From JBBQYD01 sp942493075 (GTDB taxonomy: Bacteria > Verrucomicrobiota > Verrucomicrobiia > Limisphaerales > UBA8199), in contig OW818681.1 of assembly GCA_942493075.1 (NCBI GenBank), positions 3,348,001-3,412,000 on the forward strand: 64,000 nt of DNA, given 5' to 3'. How positions within the stretch are numbered: the stretch's first letter is position 1; each line of letters opens with the position of its first letter. The position numbers and the translations under genes are program-made. Shown here in pieces: positions 48,706-58,412 of the stretch. The notes under the pieces were generated by a model. That model had not been told where the DNA came from and did not search any database. It was given only the letters and a program-made list of their open reading frames with translations.

Positions 48706-49668
48706 CTAGGCACACCAGGGGCGGGTTCGTTTCGAACCAGCACCTGCCACGATGTTATATACCCGGTTTGCAAAGCGTGCATTCTCCTCCACTTGCCAAT
48801 CGAACATCCCGACGAGGATAAAGTCTGCCCCGCGGTTGAAAGCGTATGGAAATGCAGAGCGCGGCTGAATCGCGCCAGCGGCCAGGATCTTAAAAGCGAT
48901 CCACGGCTGTTTCGCTTTGGCCATGACGTCGATCACGGCCTGTGGATCATTGCACCAGGAGTTATCATGATCGCCGCAGGCGCTTTTCTCATTCTCCCGG
49001 GGCGCGGTGTAATAATCATGCGTATGCAGCGTCTTCTGATAGAAATCGACCGGCAGCTTGAGCTTCTCGCATTCGACGATGACTCGCAAATCATGCGCTG
49101 CCACACCGGCAATACGTTTCCGTGCTTTAATGAATTGCAGTGATTCCCCTACCTTCTCGAATTTGCCCTGGTCCAGCAAACCTTCGCAGGTGTCTCCGGT
49201 CAGATGGACACCAGCAGCGCCTTCATCAACGGCCCGTTGCGCTTGCGAGAAGCCACCGGAAGGGTCCAGCCGAACCTGGGAGATCCATTTCATTTTGCCG
49301 CCATTCTTCCAGTGTTCGAACAGCGCCTTGTTCTCCTGCATCACCCAGGTATTGATGACGTTGATCCCCTGCGATTCTGCAAGCTCCAATGTCTCACGAA
49401 TTTTTGTATCGGTGTTATACCGGCGCATGAGCGTGGACACATAAGGAAGGTCCCTCGAATGCGCATAGCCGCCAATGAGATTTCCGCCCAGCATCAGCCG
49501 GCTGAACTCTTGCCCCGCTATCTTTCCCATCGGCTGTGTGGCCGCTTGGGAACCTTCCGCTGTGGTAGAGGCTGTTGGATTGCCAGCGACCGAGGCAGCG
49601 AATGGCAGGACGGCCGAGGCAGCAAGGGACGTCTTAACAAAATCACGGCGAGAGAAAGAGTTCTTCAT
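48706..49668 (-). CDS. Tat-exported TIM-barrel protein (aldo/keto reductase-like)
   Basis: The 320-residue protein has a twin-arginine signal (FSRRDFVKTSLAASAVLP). The body looks like an aldo/keto reductase-type barrel (LMLGGNLIGGYAHSRDLPYV, TLELAESQGINVINTW, FKILAAGAI near the C-terminus, GADFILVGMFDWQ), but the catalytic Tyr-Lys-His set is not obvious. Relatives annotated as Tat-signal proteins are common in Planctomycetota and Verrucomicrobiota. It precedes the propeller gene by eight bases on the same strand, so the two are one operon. Confidence 0.7.
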   Translation of the reverse strand: MKNSFSRRDFVKTSLAASAVLPFAASVAGNPTASTTAEGSQAATQPMGKIAGQEFSRLMLGGNLIGGYAHSRDLPYVSTLMRRYNTDTKIRETLELAESQGINVINTWVMQENKALFEHWKNGGKMKWISQVRLDPSGGFSQAQRAVDEGAAGVHLTGDTCEGLLDQGKFEKVGESLQFIKARKRIAGVAAHDLRVIVECEKLKLPVDFYQKTLHTHDYYTAPRENEKSACGDHDNSWCNDPQAVIDVMAKAKQPWIAFKILAAGAIQPRSAFPYAFNRGADFILVGMFDWQVEENARFANRVYNIVAGAGSKRTRPWCA

Positions 49669-49735
49669 ATAACCGGAGGTTTGCGTATTCCACTTGCGAA
49701 TAAAGCAGAACTAACGTAGTGGCGGAAGGTAAATC

Positions 49736-51400
49736 TTATGCCTCAAACACGATTCTCCCATCCATCACAGTCAGAATAACCCCAGCCTGATCGATTTCCT
49801 CAGGCGCTATCCGGTATATGTCTCTATCCAGCATGATCATGTCCGCAAGCATTCCCGGCTCGATCCGCCCTTTGTGTTGCTCAGCAAACTCGGCGTAAGC
49901 CGAACCCACGGTAAAGGCGCGCACCGCCTCATCGACCGTCAGCTTTTGCTCGGGCACCCAGCCATCGGGATGACGCCCATCCAATGTCTGCCGTGTAACA
50001 GCAGCCTTGATTCCCAGGATTGGGTTCAAAGGCGCCACCGTCCAATCCGATCCGAACGCAAGGACAACCCCCGCATCAAGTAATGTACGAAAAGCGTAGG
50101 CGTTCTTCGACCGTTCGGGTCCAAGCCGTTTATCGCACCAACGCCCATCATCAGCAGCATGATACGGCTGCATGGAAGCCACCACGTTCTGTTCTGCAAA
50201 CCGTTGAATATCTGAGGGTCTAAGGTGCTGTGCGTGTTCAATCCGAAACCGCCGATCTCGTGGTCCATTCTTCTCGGCGGCCTGGCGAAAAATCTCCAGG
50301 ATTTGAAAGTTCGCCTCATCGCCAATCGCATGAATCATCACCTGCAACCCGCATCCGTCTGCTGCAGTGACCCGCTCCAGCATGATGCCTTCAGGAAACA
50401 TTTGGTCGAAGAGAAGCCCGCGGGTGTGAGGCTCATCGGCGTAAGGCTCAAAAAAGAATGCCGTCGTAGATCCCAGACTGCCGTCCGAGAAAGCCTTAAT
50501 GCCGCCGATACGCAGCAGATCGGTTCCGAATGGCGCTCGAATTCCTGTTCTGCCGAGCACCTCCCAGGATACAATCGGGCGGGCGGCGTAAATACGGTTC
50601 TTCATCAGTCCCTGCGCATACAATTCCTGGTAGAGGCCCACGTTATCGTCGCCAGATACGTCCGTCACGCTGGTTACACCCAATTGTGCGGCATAATTCG
50701 TCGCAGCCAGTGCCGCCTGGCGTTTCTCAGCAATTGAAGGAGGTGGAATCACCTTCGTGACGAGGTCGGCGGCAGCGTCCTTGAGGACACCCGTTGGTTC
50801 GCCGGTATGCGGATCTCTGACAATTAACCCACCGGGGGGATCGATGGTGGCCTTGCTTACATTGGCGAGGCGGAGAGCCAAAGAATTGGCCACCGACATG
50901 TGTCCATCCAACCGGCTCACCAGAACGGGATGTTCAGAGACCATGGCATCGATCATTTGCCGGGTCGGCAAAGGGGCTCCAGGCCAATTCTCGTGGTCCC
51001 AATCCCCGCCAGTGATCCAAGTGCCTTTGGGTAGCTTCTGCGCAAACTCCGCCAACGATCTCGTCATCTCGGTCGGGGAACCTGCCCCTCGTAGATTCAC
51101 GGAGGATAGTGAGAAGCCTCCACTGAGGAAATGTACGTGGGCATCGTTGAATCCGGGCAGAATCAGGCTGCCCTGAGCATCGATCACCCTCGTAGCAGCA
51201 CCGGCCAAGGCTAACACGCCTTCAGAGTCACCCACTGCCAGAATTCGATTGCCCTGGATCGCTACGGCTTCGGCTTCCGATTGTGCGGCGCTCAGGGTTC
51301 GGACACGAGCATTTGTGATGATCAACTGAGGGTGTGTATTGATTGGATGCTTGTCGTTTGGCACGGCCTCTATTTTTGTACCTGTCTTCATAAAAGTCAC
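49736..51400 (-). CDS. YtcJ-like metal-dependent amidohydrolase
   Basis: The 554-residue amidohydrolase has the family layout: LIITNARVRTLS, metal motif GFNDAHVHFLSGG near residue 85, GGDWDHENWP, ALLY-like VLKDAAADLVTKV, RFRIEHAQHLRPSDIQRFAE with a metal His, and FGSDWTVAPLNPILGI with the catalytic Asp. YtcJ/LAF3-type proteins act on amide or related bonds of unknown natural substrates. No signal peptide is seen. The start may be the ATG at 51400 or at 51391. It is divergent from the beta-helix gene. Confidence 0.88.
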   Translation of the reverse strand: MTFMKTGTKIEAVPNDKHPINTHPQLIITNARVRTLSAAQSEAEAVAIQGNRILAVGDSEGVLALAGAATRVIDAQGSLILPGFNDAHVHFLSGGFSLSSVNLRGAGSPTEMTRSLAEFAQKLPKGTWITGGDWDHENWPGAPLPTRQMIDAMVSEHPVLVSRLDGHMSVANSLALRLANVSKATIDPPGGLIVRDPHTGEPTGVLKDAAADLVTKVIPPPSIAEKRQAALAATNYAAQLGVTSVTDVSGDDNVGLYQELYAQGLMKNRIYAARPIVSWEVLGRTGIRAPFGTDLLRIGGIKAFSDGSLGSTTAFFFEPYADEPHTRGLLFDQMFPEGIMLERVTAADGCGLQVMIHAIGDEANFQILEIFRQAAEKNGPRDRRFRIEHAQHLRPSDIQRFAEQNVVASMQPYHAADDGRWCDKRLGPERSKNAYAFRTLLDAGVVLAFGSDWTVAPLNPILGIKAAVTRQTLDGRHPDGWVPEQKLTVDEAVRAFTVGSAYAEFAEQHKGRIEPGMLADMIMLDRDIYRIAPEEIDQAGVILTVMDGRIVFEA

Positions 51401-51469
51401 GCTGGAATGGAGGTGGAAGCACTGGACGCGTATGAACGCTCAAAAATCATTTTGAAATGCCCTTTCTTG

Positions 51470-53614
51470 ATGCATGATGACTGCGTGACACACTCCTTTC
51501 ATTCGGCCCGATGCACCATTCTGGCAGCCAGCCTGGTTGTCCTGGCTTCTGCGAATCTCACCGCGCGGGATTTCCATGTTTCTCCACAGGCTCGTGAGGG
51601 CGACGGAACAAAACGTAAGCCGTTCAACTCTTTGGAGCAGGCCAGAGATGCGGTGCGCGTGTGGAAGCAGGGGTTGAATAAACCAGAGTCCGCAACGATC
51701 TGGCTCATGGATGGCGATTACATTCGGACAAATGGACTGACCCTCGATGCAAGAGACTCCGGAACTCCTACCGGGCCTGTTACCTGGCGAGCTCTGCATC
51801 CCGGCAAAGTCCGCCTGATCGGTGGGCAGTTCATAAGGAGTTTTGAATCGGTCGGTGAGGCTTCCGTCAGGGCCAGGTTGCCGGCCACCGCACGAGACAA
51901 AGTAAGGCAATCCAAGGTAATTCCTCTTGGAAGCTCCTTCCCTGCGCTATCCTCGCGGGGCTTCGCGCGCCCAATCACCCCCAGCCATGCAGAGCTGTTT
52001 TACGGTGGAAAACCGATGGTGATGGCGCGCTGGCCCAATGAGGGCGCCTTCGACAAAATCTCCGGATTCCCAAAGGATGCCGCTACTGCGGATGGACATC
52101 ACGGGGAGATTGGAAAACTTCAGGATGGCTTCTTTTATACAGGGGATCGTCCTTCGAGTTGGCAGGAGCCAACCAATGTTTGGGTGCACGGCTATTGGGC
52201 ATGGGATTGGGCAAACTCTTACGAGCGCATCGCGGAGCTTGATGAAAAGGGGAAACGAATCAACACGGCCCCGCCTTACGGCCACTATGGATACCGCAAA
52301 GGCCAGCGTATTTACTTTGTCAACGTTCTTGAGGAACTTGATCAACCCGGAGAGTGGTATCTGAATGCGGCTAACTCAACGCTCTACTTCTGGCCGCCTG
52401 AACCCGATTCCTCGAAGCCGCAACGCACGCAGCCTGAAGCGATTGTCTCGCTGCTGGGAGAACCGTTGCTGCTTATGAATCAAGCGACCAACGTGGCGAT
52501 ACAGGGGATTACGTTCGAGGCCTCTCGTGGGAATGGCATTGAAATCAATGGCGGTGCCAGCAACCTGGTCGGCGGATGCACTCTAAAAAACCTGGGCAAC
52601 TATGGCGTGCGGATTCAAGGCGGAATCGGGATGCGCGTAATTGGCTGCAACGTATTTGATACTGGGGATGGTGGGGTTGAAGCAGCAGGAGGCGACCGTA
52701 ATACGCTGACTCCGGCCGGTCATTTGGTTGAGAATAATCATTTTCGCGGCCAGGGGCGCTGGTCGAAGTGTTACGTTCCCGCGATCTATATTCAAGGCGT
52801 GGGCGTTAGTACGAGGCGCAACCTGATTCACGACCACCCTCATTGCGCGATCCTGTTTAACGGCAACGACCACCTCATTGAAGGCAATGAGATTCATCAC
52901 ATCGCACTGGAGACGGGTGATGTGGGAGCGATTTACACAGGACGCGACTACACCTATCGGGGCAATCGGATCATCAACAACTACATCCACCACACTGGAG
53001 GCGTAGGCATGGGGTCAATGGGTGTGTATATGGATGATTGCGTCAGTGGAACCGAAATCGCTGGAAACATATTCTATCGTGTGCATCGGGCGATCTTCAT
53101 CGGCGGAGGTCGCGATCATCTCATTTCGAACAACCTTTTCGTAGAGTGCGATCCCGCCGTAGAAATCGATGGCCGTGGTGCCGACACCTTCCCAGTCTGG
53201 CGCAAAATGGTGGACGAAATCATGCGCGAGCGGTTGATGAAAGTTCCGTCCGCTCTTTATCGCGAACGTTATCCTTCGATGCGATCTCTCGATTCCTATT
53301 ACGGCCCGCCACAAGGCCAAGCCATCACAGGAATGGCTTTCAAGGGCGTGCCCCCCGAGGGCAATATCGTTTCTCAAAATCTGTATTTCGGGAACTGGCT
53401 GAAGCTTAACCATTACGTTCAAACCCACATGGTAGAGGTGTCAGAAAACAAAGCCCTCGCGCTACGGGATCTGACTGGGCCACTAGGCGAAACGGCGGAA
53501 CCTCAGGCATTCACCCTTAAAAGGACCGCTCGCTCACCCCTCGGGTTCGCACCGCCTCCCGTAACGCGAATCGGGCTTTACCCGGATGTTTTTCGAAAGT
53601 TGTTGCCGGAATAG
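51470..53614 (+). CDS. Exported right-handed beta-helix protein
   Basis: The protein of about 714 residues starts at ATG 51470 with a hydrophobic export signal (CTILAASLVVLASANLTA). It then has FHVSPQAREGDGTKRKPFNS, the usual N-terminus of secreted beta-helix proteins that act on polysaccharides. The long middle has repeating rungs (GIEINGGASNLVGGCTLKN, GVRIQGGIGMRVIGCNVFDT, HLIEGNEIHHIALETGDVGA) of the parallel beta-helix type (Beta_helix, PF13229). A pectate-lyase or glycosidase-like role is plausible, but no catalytic set is clear. The region 52100-52450 is a lectin-like insert. The frame is open to 51281, but that part overlaps the divergent gene. Confidence 0.78.
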   Translation: MHDDCVTHSFHSARCTILAASLVVLASANLTARDFHVSPQAREGDGTKRKPFNSLEQARDAVRVWKQGLNKPESATIWLMDGDYIRTNGLTLDARDSGTPTGPVTWRALHPGKVRLIGGQFIRSFESVGEASVRARLPATARDKVRQSKVIPLGSSFPALSSRGFARPITPSHAELFYGGKPMVMARWPNEGAFDKISGFPKDAATADGHHGEIGKLQDGFFYTGDRPSSWQEPTNVWVHGYWAWDWANSYERIAELDEKGKRINTAPPYGHYGYRKGQRIYFVNVLEELDQPGEWYLNAANSTLYFWPPEPDSSKPQRTQPEAIVSLLGEPLLLMNQATNVAIQGITFEASRGNGIEINGGASNLVGGCTLKNLGNYGVRIQGGIGMRVIGCNVFDTGDGGVEAAGGDRNTLTPAGHLVENNHFRGQGRWSKCYVPAIYIQGVGVSTRRNLIHDHPHCAILFNGNDHLIEGNEIHHIALETGDVGAIYTGRDYTYRGNRIINNYIHHTGGVGMGSMGVYMDDCVSGTEIAGNIFYRVHRAIFIGGGRDHLISNNLFVECDPAVEIDGRGADTFPVWRKMVDEIMRERLMKVPSALYRERYPSMRSLDSYYGPPQGQAITGMAFKGVPPEGNIVSQNLYFGNWLKLNHYVQTHMVEVSENKALALRDLTGPLGETAEPQAFTLKRTARSPLGFAPPPVTRIGLYPDVFRKLLPE

Positions 53615-53617
53615 TGT

Positions 53618-54697
53618 TCAACGTTGCTGCACCAGCACCCTAAATGAGCGGCCGAAGTGTTGTGGGTGAGTGAGGGTCTTGAATTCCCGTATCCGCGGCG
53701 GTGTCCATGGCTCGAATGCCAAAGCACCAGCCTCGGTGTCTCGAAGGATCTGAACCAGGAACTGCTCCTGAGAACCAGTAAACCCGGTTTTCAGCCCGGA
53801 TAGTTCACCAGCCTGTTGCAACGCTGAGAAGTTGACTTGGGCCGTAATGTCCTGTTTCCCTGGTTGCGCTAAAACATCTGCAACCATTCGATGCTGGAAG
53901 TAGGAACGCAAGGTTCCTTCCCTGCGTTCAGGAGTGAAGAACTGGAGGGCGTCCAAACCATAATCGCAGGTCATGAGCCACCCTTGTTCCAACGCGCGAG
54001 CCGCTCGGCTCCACCATTCCTGTGCGGCTGGGGATACCTCCGTAACAAAGCCATCCGGCAGAAGGTCGAGGAGGGAATCGGGCAATTCCAGCGGGGCAGG
54101 CACGATCCCTGGCAGCCGAGCCCAGACGAAACGTCCGTTATCCAGTGCCACACCGAACTCGAACCAGTGGTGTTGTGAAGAGTCCCAACCCACCCGTCGA
54201 ACGGGCATGGCATCCAAAAGCTCGTTGGAGAAAACGACGCCACAGATCGGATCAGGCGGCCACTGGTCGAACCAGCGAACGCGATTTTCAAACGACTCCA
54301 GACGTCTGGCCTGCCATGCGCGGCGGGACGCGGACGGGTCAACGATCCAATACTCGATTTTCTCAAACAGGCTCGGATTGGTTCTCTGATAGAAGCTGAG
54401 GATATCGGCCGCCAGATCACCGCGATGCGCTCCGGCTTCCAAAAGGACCAATGATTTGCCACCCGCGGGTGGGTCCAGAGAGCTGAGCCATCCTCCGAAA
54501 CGGGCGGCTAAAAGTTCCCCAAAAAGCCGCCCAACCGAGACGCTGGTATGGAAGTCACCGCCCTGCCCTATCCTGTCTTCTTCTCTTTCATAATATCCAT
54601 ATTCTGGACAATACAGAGCCAACTGCATGAAACGCTCGAAGGCAATTGCCTTGGCGCTAGCTATTTCCATCGCAATGATATCAAATAATTGGCTCAC
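53618..54697 (-). CDS. MidA/NDUFAF7-family SAM-dependent methyltransferase
   Basis: The 359-residue protein belongs to the SAM methyltransferase family 28 (PF02636). In mitochondria the relative NDUFAF7 methylates an arginine of a complex I subunit. Motifs are QLALYCPEYGYYER and GQGGDFHTSVSVGRLFGELLA, then the SAM-binding LVLLEAGAHRGDLAADIL and GVVFSNELLDAMPVRRV. Its role in bacteria is not settled, but complex I genes (nuoBCD) lie elsewhere in this window. It ends four bases after the convergent beta-helix gene and is divergent from pilT. Confidence 0.86.
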   Translation of the reverse strand: MSQLFDIIAMEIASAKAIAFERFMQLALYCPEYGYYEREEDRIGQGGDFHTSVSVGRLFGELLAARFGGWLSSLDPPAGGKSLVLLEAGAHRGDLAADILSFYQRTNPSLFEKIEYWIVDPSASRRAWQARRLESFENRVRWFDQWPPDPICGVVFSNELLDAMPVRRVGWDSSQHHWFEFGVALDNGRFVWARLPGIVPAPLELPDSLLDLLPDGFVTEVSPAAQEWWSRAARALEQGWLMTCDYGLDALQFFTPERREGTLRSYFQHRMVADVLAQPGKQDITAQVNFSALQQAGELSGLKTGFTGSQEQFLVQILRDTEAGALAFEPWTPPRIREFKTLTHPQHFGRSFRVLVQQR

Positions 54698-54750
54698 AGC
54701 TCGCGGTCTGGTGCGGATTTAGCTATACTAGCAAAAGACCGTAAAGATTT

Positions 54751-55845
54751 ATGGCCAAGATAGACGCATTCTTCAACTTAATGTTCGAGCAAAAGGCCTC
54801 GGACCTGCACCTTTCCTCCGGGAACAACCCGATGCTCCGCATCAATGGCGAGATGCAGCGGATTGATCACCCTCCCCTTGAGAATGATGAGCTGAAGAAA
54901 ATGCTCTACGAAATCGCCCCCGAGTACAAGATCAAGGTCTTTGAGGAAACGGGCGACATCGATTTCGGGTATGAGATCCCGAATGTCTCGCGTTTCCGCG
55001 CCAACTTCTTTAACCAGAAGTACGGGATTGCCGCGGTGTTTCGCCAGATCCCAAGCAAAGTGCTGTCCTTTGAGGATTTTGAGAAATTCGATGCACCGCT
55101 CCCGGCCGTGTTGAAAAAGTTCTCCATGCTGCACCGCGGATTGGTCGTGGTAACCGGCCCGACTGGCTCCGGCAAATCGACCACCCTGGCCGCCATGGTG
55201 GATTACGCCAACAAGAACCGGCGCGATCATATCATTACAGTCGAAGATCCCATCGAGTTTGTGCACGAGAGCAAAAACTCTCTCGTGAACCACCGGGAGG
55301 TGGGTGTTCATACCAAATCGTTCGCATCTGCCCTGCGCGGGGCCCTGCGCGAGGATCCCGACATCATCCTGGTCGGTGAGTTGCGCGACTTGGAGACCAT
55401 CGAACTGGCCCTGGTAGCCGCCAGCACCGGTCACTTGGTGTTCGGAACGCTGCACACCCCCAGCGCCGCAAAAACCGTCGATCGTATAATCGACGTCTTT
55501 CCTGCAGATCAGCAAAATAAGATTCGCGCAACATTGTCTGAAGCTCTTAAGGGGGTCGTAGCGCAGAATTTGTTCAAGCGGATTGATAAGAAAGGCCGTG
55601 TGGCCGCGCTCGAAATCCTGGTGTTCACCACAGCTATCGCGAACCTCGTGCGCGAAGGCAAAACCCACCAGATCCCGGGCATGATCCAGGTGGGTAAGAA
55701 ACTGGGCAACCAACCCCTCGACGATGCTATTCTCGAGCACCTGCGGCTCAGGCGGATTTCTCCCGAGGAAGCCTACGACAAATGCCTGGACAAAAAGAAA
55801 TTCCGGTCGTTCCTTAGTCAACCGCCGGAAGAAGAAGAAACCTGA
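54751..55845 (+). CDS. pilT: Type IV pilus retraction ATPase PilT
   Basis: The 364-residue hexameric ATPase retracts type IV pili for twitching motility. It has the PilT start (DLHLSSGNNPMLRINGEMQR), Walker A (GPTGSGKSTT), Asp box (ITVEDPIEFVH), Walker B (DIILVGELRDLETI) and His box (TGHLVFGTLHTPSAAKTVDR). The AIRNLIRE-like motif appears as TTAIANLVREGKTHQIPGMI, which is diagnostic of PilT. It is followed after three bases by a second PilT-type gene and then a receiver-like gene. Confidence 0.95.
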   Translation: MAKIDAFFNLMFEQKASDLHLSSGNNPMLRINGEMQRIDHPPLENDELKKMLYEIAPEYKIKVFEETGDIDFGYEIPNVSRFRANFFNQKYGIAAVFRQIPSKVLSFEDFEKFDAPLPAVLKKFSMLHRGLVVVTGPTGSGKSTTLAAMVDYANKNRRDHIITVEDPIEFVHESKNSLVNHREVGVHTKSFASALRGALREDPDIILVGELRDLETIELALVAASTGHLVFGTLHTPSAAKTVDRIIDVFPADQQNKIRATLSEALKGVVAQNLFKRIDKKGRVAALEILVFTTAIANLVREGKTHQIPGMIQVGKKLGNQPLDDAILEHLRLRRISPEEAYDKCLDKKKFRSFLSQPPEEEET

Positions 55846-55848
55846 TCT

Positions 55849-57051
55849 ATGCGACGTCCGGAACTCGATATTATTCTCGGCACAATGCTGGACTCCCAAC
55901 CGGAGGTTTCAGATCTGCTGTTTACGGTAGGCAAACCCCTGCAAGTGGAGTCATTTGGTGAGCTAAAGCCCGTGGCTTACACGCCGAACATCGAACGGCT
56001 CACCCCGTTTCAAACGGAAATGATTGCCCTCAATCTAATGGGGGACAATCAGTGGCAAATCAGTGACTTGCTGCGTCGTGGCTCCTGCGATGCCGCATAC
56101 ACGCTGGGAGATCGCGCACGCTTCCGTATCAACATCTTTTCACAGCGAGGCAATTACTCGGTCGTTTTGCGCCAGTTAAACACGGTAGTCCCCACGCTTG
56201 AGAGCCTGAAGTTTCCCGAAATCGTAGGTCAATTGCCGAAGGAAAAGACCGGGCTCATCCTGGTAACCGGCGCCACCGGATCTGGCAAATCGACCACCCT
56301 GGCGGCCGTGCTGAACGAAATCAACAATTCCAAGGCTGTCCATGTAATCACCTTGGAAGATCCGATTGAGTTTGTTCATCCGCATCGGCAGGCCACCTTT
56401 AACCAACGCGAGTTGGGAGCTGATTTTGATAGTTTTTCAAGTGGTTTGCGCGCCGCATTGCGCCAGGCGCCCAAAGTGATTCTGGTCGGGGAAATGCGCG
56501 ATCGCGACACTGTCAAAATCGCACTGAGTGCCGCGGAAACCGGCCATTTGGTCCTCAGCACCCTGCACACCATCGATGCCGGGCAGACGATTAATCGTAT
56601 TCTCGGCATGTTCGAGACAGAGGAACAGGAGCAGATTCGCGCGCGATTGGCCGATACGCTGCGCTGGGTTCTAAGCCAACGCTTGGTTCCACGGGTTGAA
56701 GGCGGCCGGCACGCGCTCCTGGAGATCATGGGTTCAAACCTGCGCACTCAGGAAACGATCCGTCTCGGCGAGTCCGAGGGTAAAAGCTTTTACGAGATCA
56801 TCGAGGCCAGCCATCCGTTCGGGTGGAAAACCTTTGATCACTCGGCCCTTGAAGCCTTTGAGCAGGGAAAGATCACTGAAGAGAGTGCTCTGCTTTATTG
56901 CACCAAGCGCGGCACAGTGGCTCGCGGAATCGACAACCTGAAAAAAAGTCGAGGCGAGTGCACTTACGACATCAATTCCCTGCGCATGAGACCGGGCCAG
57001 GAGAAGAATAGCGGACAAACCCCGGTACCCGCCACCCTGCGCCTTAAATAA
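55849..57051 (+). CDS. Second PilT/PilU-type ATPase
   Basis: The 400-residue protein is a PilT paralogue: Walker A (GATGSGKSTT), Asp box (ITLEDPIEFVHPH), Walker B (KVILVGEMRDRDTV) and His box (TGHLVLSTLHTIDAGQTINR) are all intact. The AIRNLIRE-like region reads RTQETIRLGESEGKSFYEII. In other bacteria PilU assists PilT under load, and a similar helper role is likely here. The last 30 residues are a basic Pro-rich tail. It is part of a compact trio with pilT and the receiver-like gene. Confidence 0.9.
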   Translation: MRRPELDIILGTMLDSQPEVSDLLFTVGKPLQVESFGELKPVAYTPNIERLTPFQTEMIALNLMGDNQWQISDLLRRGSCDAAYTLGDRARFRINIFSQRGNYSVVLRQLNTVVPTLESLKFPEIVGQLPKEKTGLILVTGATGSGKSTTLAAVLNEINNSKAVHVITLEDPIEFVHPHRQATFNQRELGADFDSFSSGLRAALRQAPKVILVGEMRDRDTVKIALSAAETGHLVLSTLHTIDAGQTINRILGMFETEEQEQIRARLADTLRWVLSQRLVPRVEGGRHALLEIMGSNLRTQETIRLGESEGKSFYEIIEASHPFGWKTFDHSALEAFEQGKITEESALLYCTKRGTVARGIDNLKKSRGECTYDINSLRMRPGQEKNSGQTPVPATLRLK

Positions 57052-57059
57052 ATTTTTTT

Positions 57060-57536
57060 ATGTCTGCCCAGTTTGATTTTATCAGCGCGACCGATAAACC
57101 GGCATTGGTCGCCTTCTCCACCCCCGAATGGCTGGAGGCCACCCGCACCGCTCTCAACGAGCTGGGTTACAAAGTGCACACGGCGGCCACTCACGGCGAC
57201 TTCCTAAACCGTTTCACGCAAATCAGGTATCAGGTGGTTATTGTTGAGGAGCTTTTCGCAGCCAATTCCATCGATGAGAATCTAACACTCCAGGCGCTGC
57301 AAAACATGCCCATGAACCAGCGCCGTCATGCGACCGTTATTCTGCTCGGGGATTCGTTTCAAACCTTTACCCCTGTTCAAGCCTTCCAGCAGAGCGTGCA
57401 CGCCGTAATCAATACCTCCGAGTTATTTCTGATCAAACAGTTGATTGAAAAGGCAGTGGCTGATAACACCCTATTCCTGCACAGCTATTTCGATGCGCAG
57501 GCGCGCGTCTATGCACAGGTCACCAGCAATGGCTAG
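57060..57536 (+). CDS. Receiver-like protein without the phospho-acceptor Asp
   Basis: The 158-residue protein has the alternating strand-helix pattern of a CheY-type receiver (KPALVAFSTPEWLEATRTAL, YQVVIVEELFA, RHATVILLGDSFQT, VHAVINTSEL), but the phosphorylation site is Glu (E63 in VIVEE) and the N-terminal acidic pair is missing. It would not be phosphorylated, and Glu may mimic the active state. Its place eight bases after the two PilT-type genes suggests a twitching regulator. The family match is by pattern, not by strong motif. Confidence 0.65.
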   Translation: MSAQFDFISATDKPALVAFSTPEWLEATRTALNELGYKVHTAATHGDFLNRFTQIRYQVVIVEELFAANSIDENLTLQALQNMPMNQRRHATVILLGDSFQTFTPVQAFQQSVHAVINTSELFLIKQLIEKAVADNTLFLHSYFDAQARVYAQVTSNG

Positions 57537-57668
57537 CGCCTAGCAAGCCCCCGGCGCGGAACAGTCTGCCTGGGATCACCCTGCGCGAATACCGCCTGTT
57601 TGGGTTGAGTCATCCATCGGGCTGTTGTTTCTGCTCGCGCCGGACACGGCTTTCTTTGATAGTACATC

Positions 57669-58412
57669 ATGCTTCGGGTGGATCAGGCGCTAGTCGAGAA
57701 AGGGTTGTGCGAAAGCCGTGAAAAGGCTCGTCGCGCCGTGCTAGCCGGACAGGTCAGAATCAATGATCGGGTGGCGGCGAAAGCCAGCGATACGGTGCGT
57801 CCAAACGACAACGTCGAGCTGATCGCACCGGAAAAATTTGTGAGCCGGGGCGGCTATAAACTCGAGCATGCACTGGCCACCTTTCATGTCCAGCCTGCCG
57901 GTTGGACTGCCGTGGACCTTGGAGCTTCGACCGGGGGCTTTACTGACTGTCTGCTTCAGCATGGTGCGAAGCAGGTTTTTTCAGTTGATGTCGGCCACGG
58001 GCAACTCGCCTGGAAGCTGCGTCAGGATCCACGCGTCGTCGTGATGGAGCGGACTAATGCTCGCGAGCTGACTCCGATGCATTTTCCTGGAGGCTCAATT
58101 TTGGCCGACCTGGTAGTGGTGGATTGTTCGTTTATATCGCTGCGCAAAATCCTTCCGCCCGCCGTTGCTTTGTTGCGTCCTTCGGGTAGAATCATCGCAC
58201 TGGTGAAACCGCAGTTCGAAGCTGGGAAGGCGGAAGCGGACAAAGGCGCAGGGGTCATTCGCGATCCCGCTGTTCATGCGCGTGTTCTGGAAGAAATGCA
58301 GAGCTTCGTTGCCGGGTTGAGCAACCTCAGTTGGCAGGGAGTGACCGCGTCTCCCATTTTGGGGCCGGCCGGCAACCGGGAATTTCTTATTCTCCTTGAA
58401 AAAGTTGGCTGA
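57669..58412 (+). CDS. tlyA: TlyA-family rRNA 2-O-methyltransferase
   Basis: The 247-residue protein has an S4 RNA-binding domain at residues 1-60 (MLRVDQALVEKGLCESREKA) and a FtsJ-like methyltransferase domain: FVSRGGYKLEHAL, SAM motif AVDLGASTGGFTDCLL, VDCSFISLRKILP and LVKPQFEAGK. TlyA proteins methylate 16S and 23S rRNA cytidines at the ribose, although some were first called hemolysins. nadK overlaps its 3-prime end by 17 bases. Confidence 0.92.
   Translation: MLRVDQALVEKGLCESREKARRAVLAGQVRINDRVAAKASDTVRPNDNVELIAPEKFVSRGGYKLEHALATFHVQPAGWTAVDLGASTGGFTDCLLQHGAKQVFSVDVGHGQLAWKLRQDPRVVVMERTNARELTPMHFPGGSILADLVVVDCSFISLRKILPPAVALLRPSGRIIALVKPQFEAGKAEADKGAGVIRDPAVHARVLEEMQSFVAGLSNLSWQGVTASPILGPAGNREFLILLEKVG

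Noticed and set aside
54778..55899. Minus-strand ORF of 373 codons opposite pilT
   Set aside because: pilT carries all Walker, Asp and His boxes. The opposite frame is His- and Gly-rich shadow sequence.
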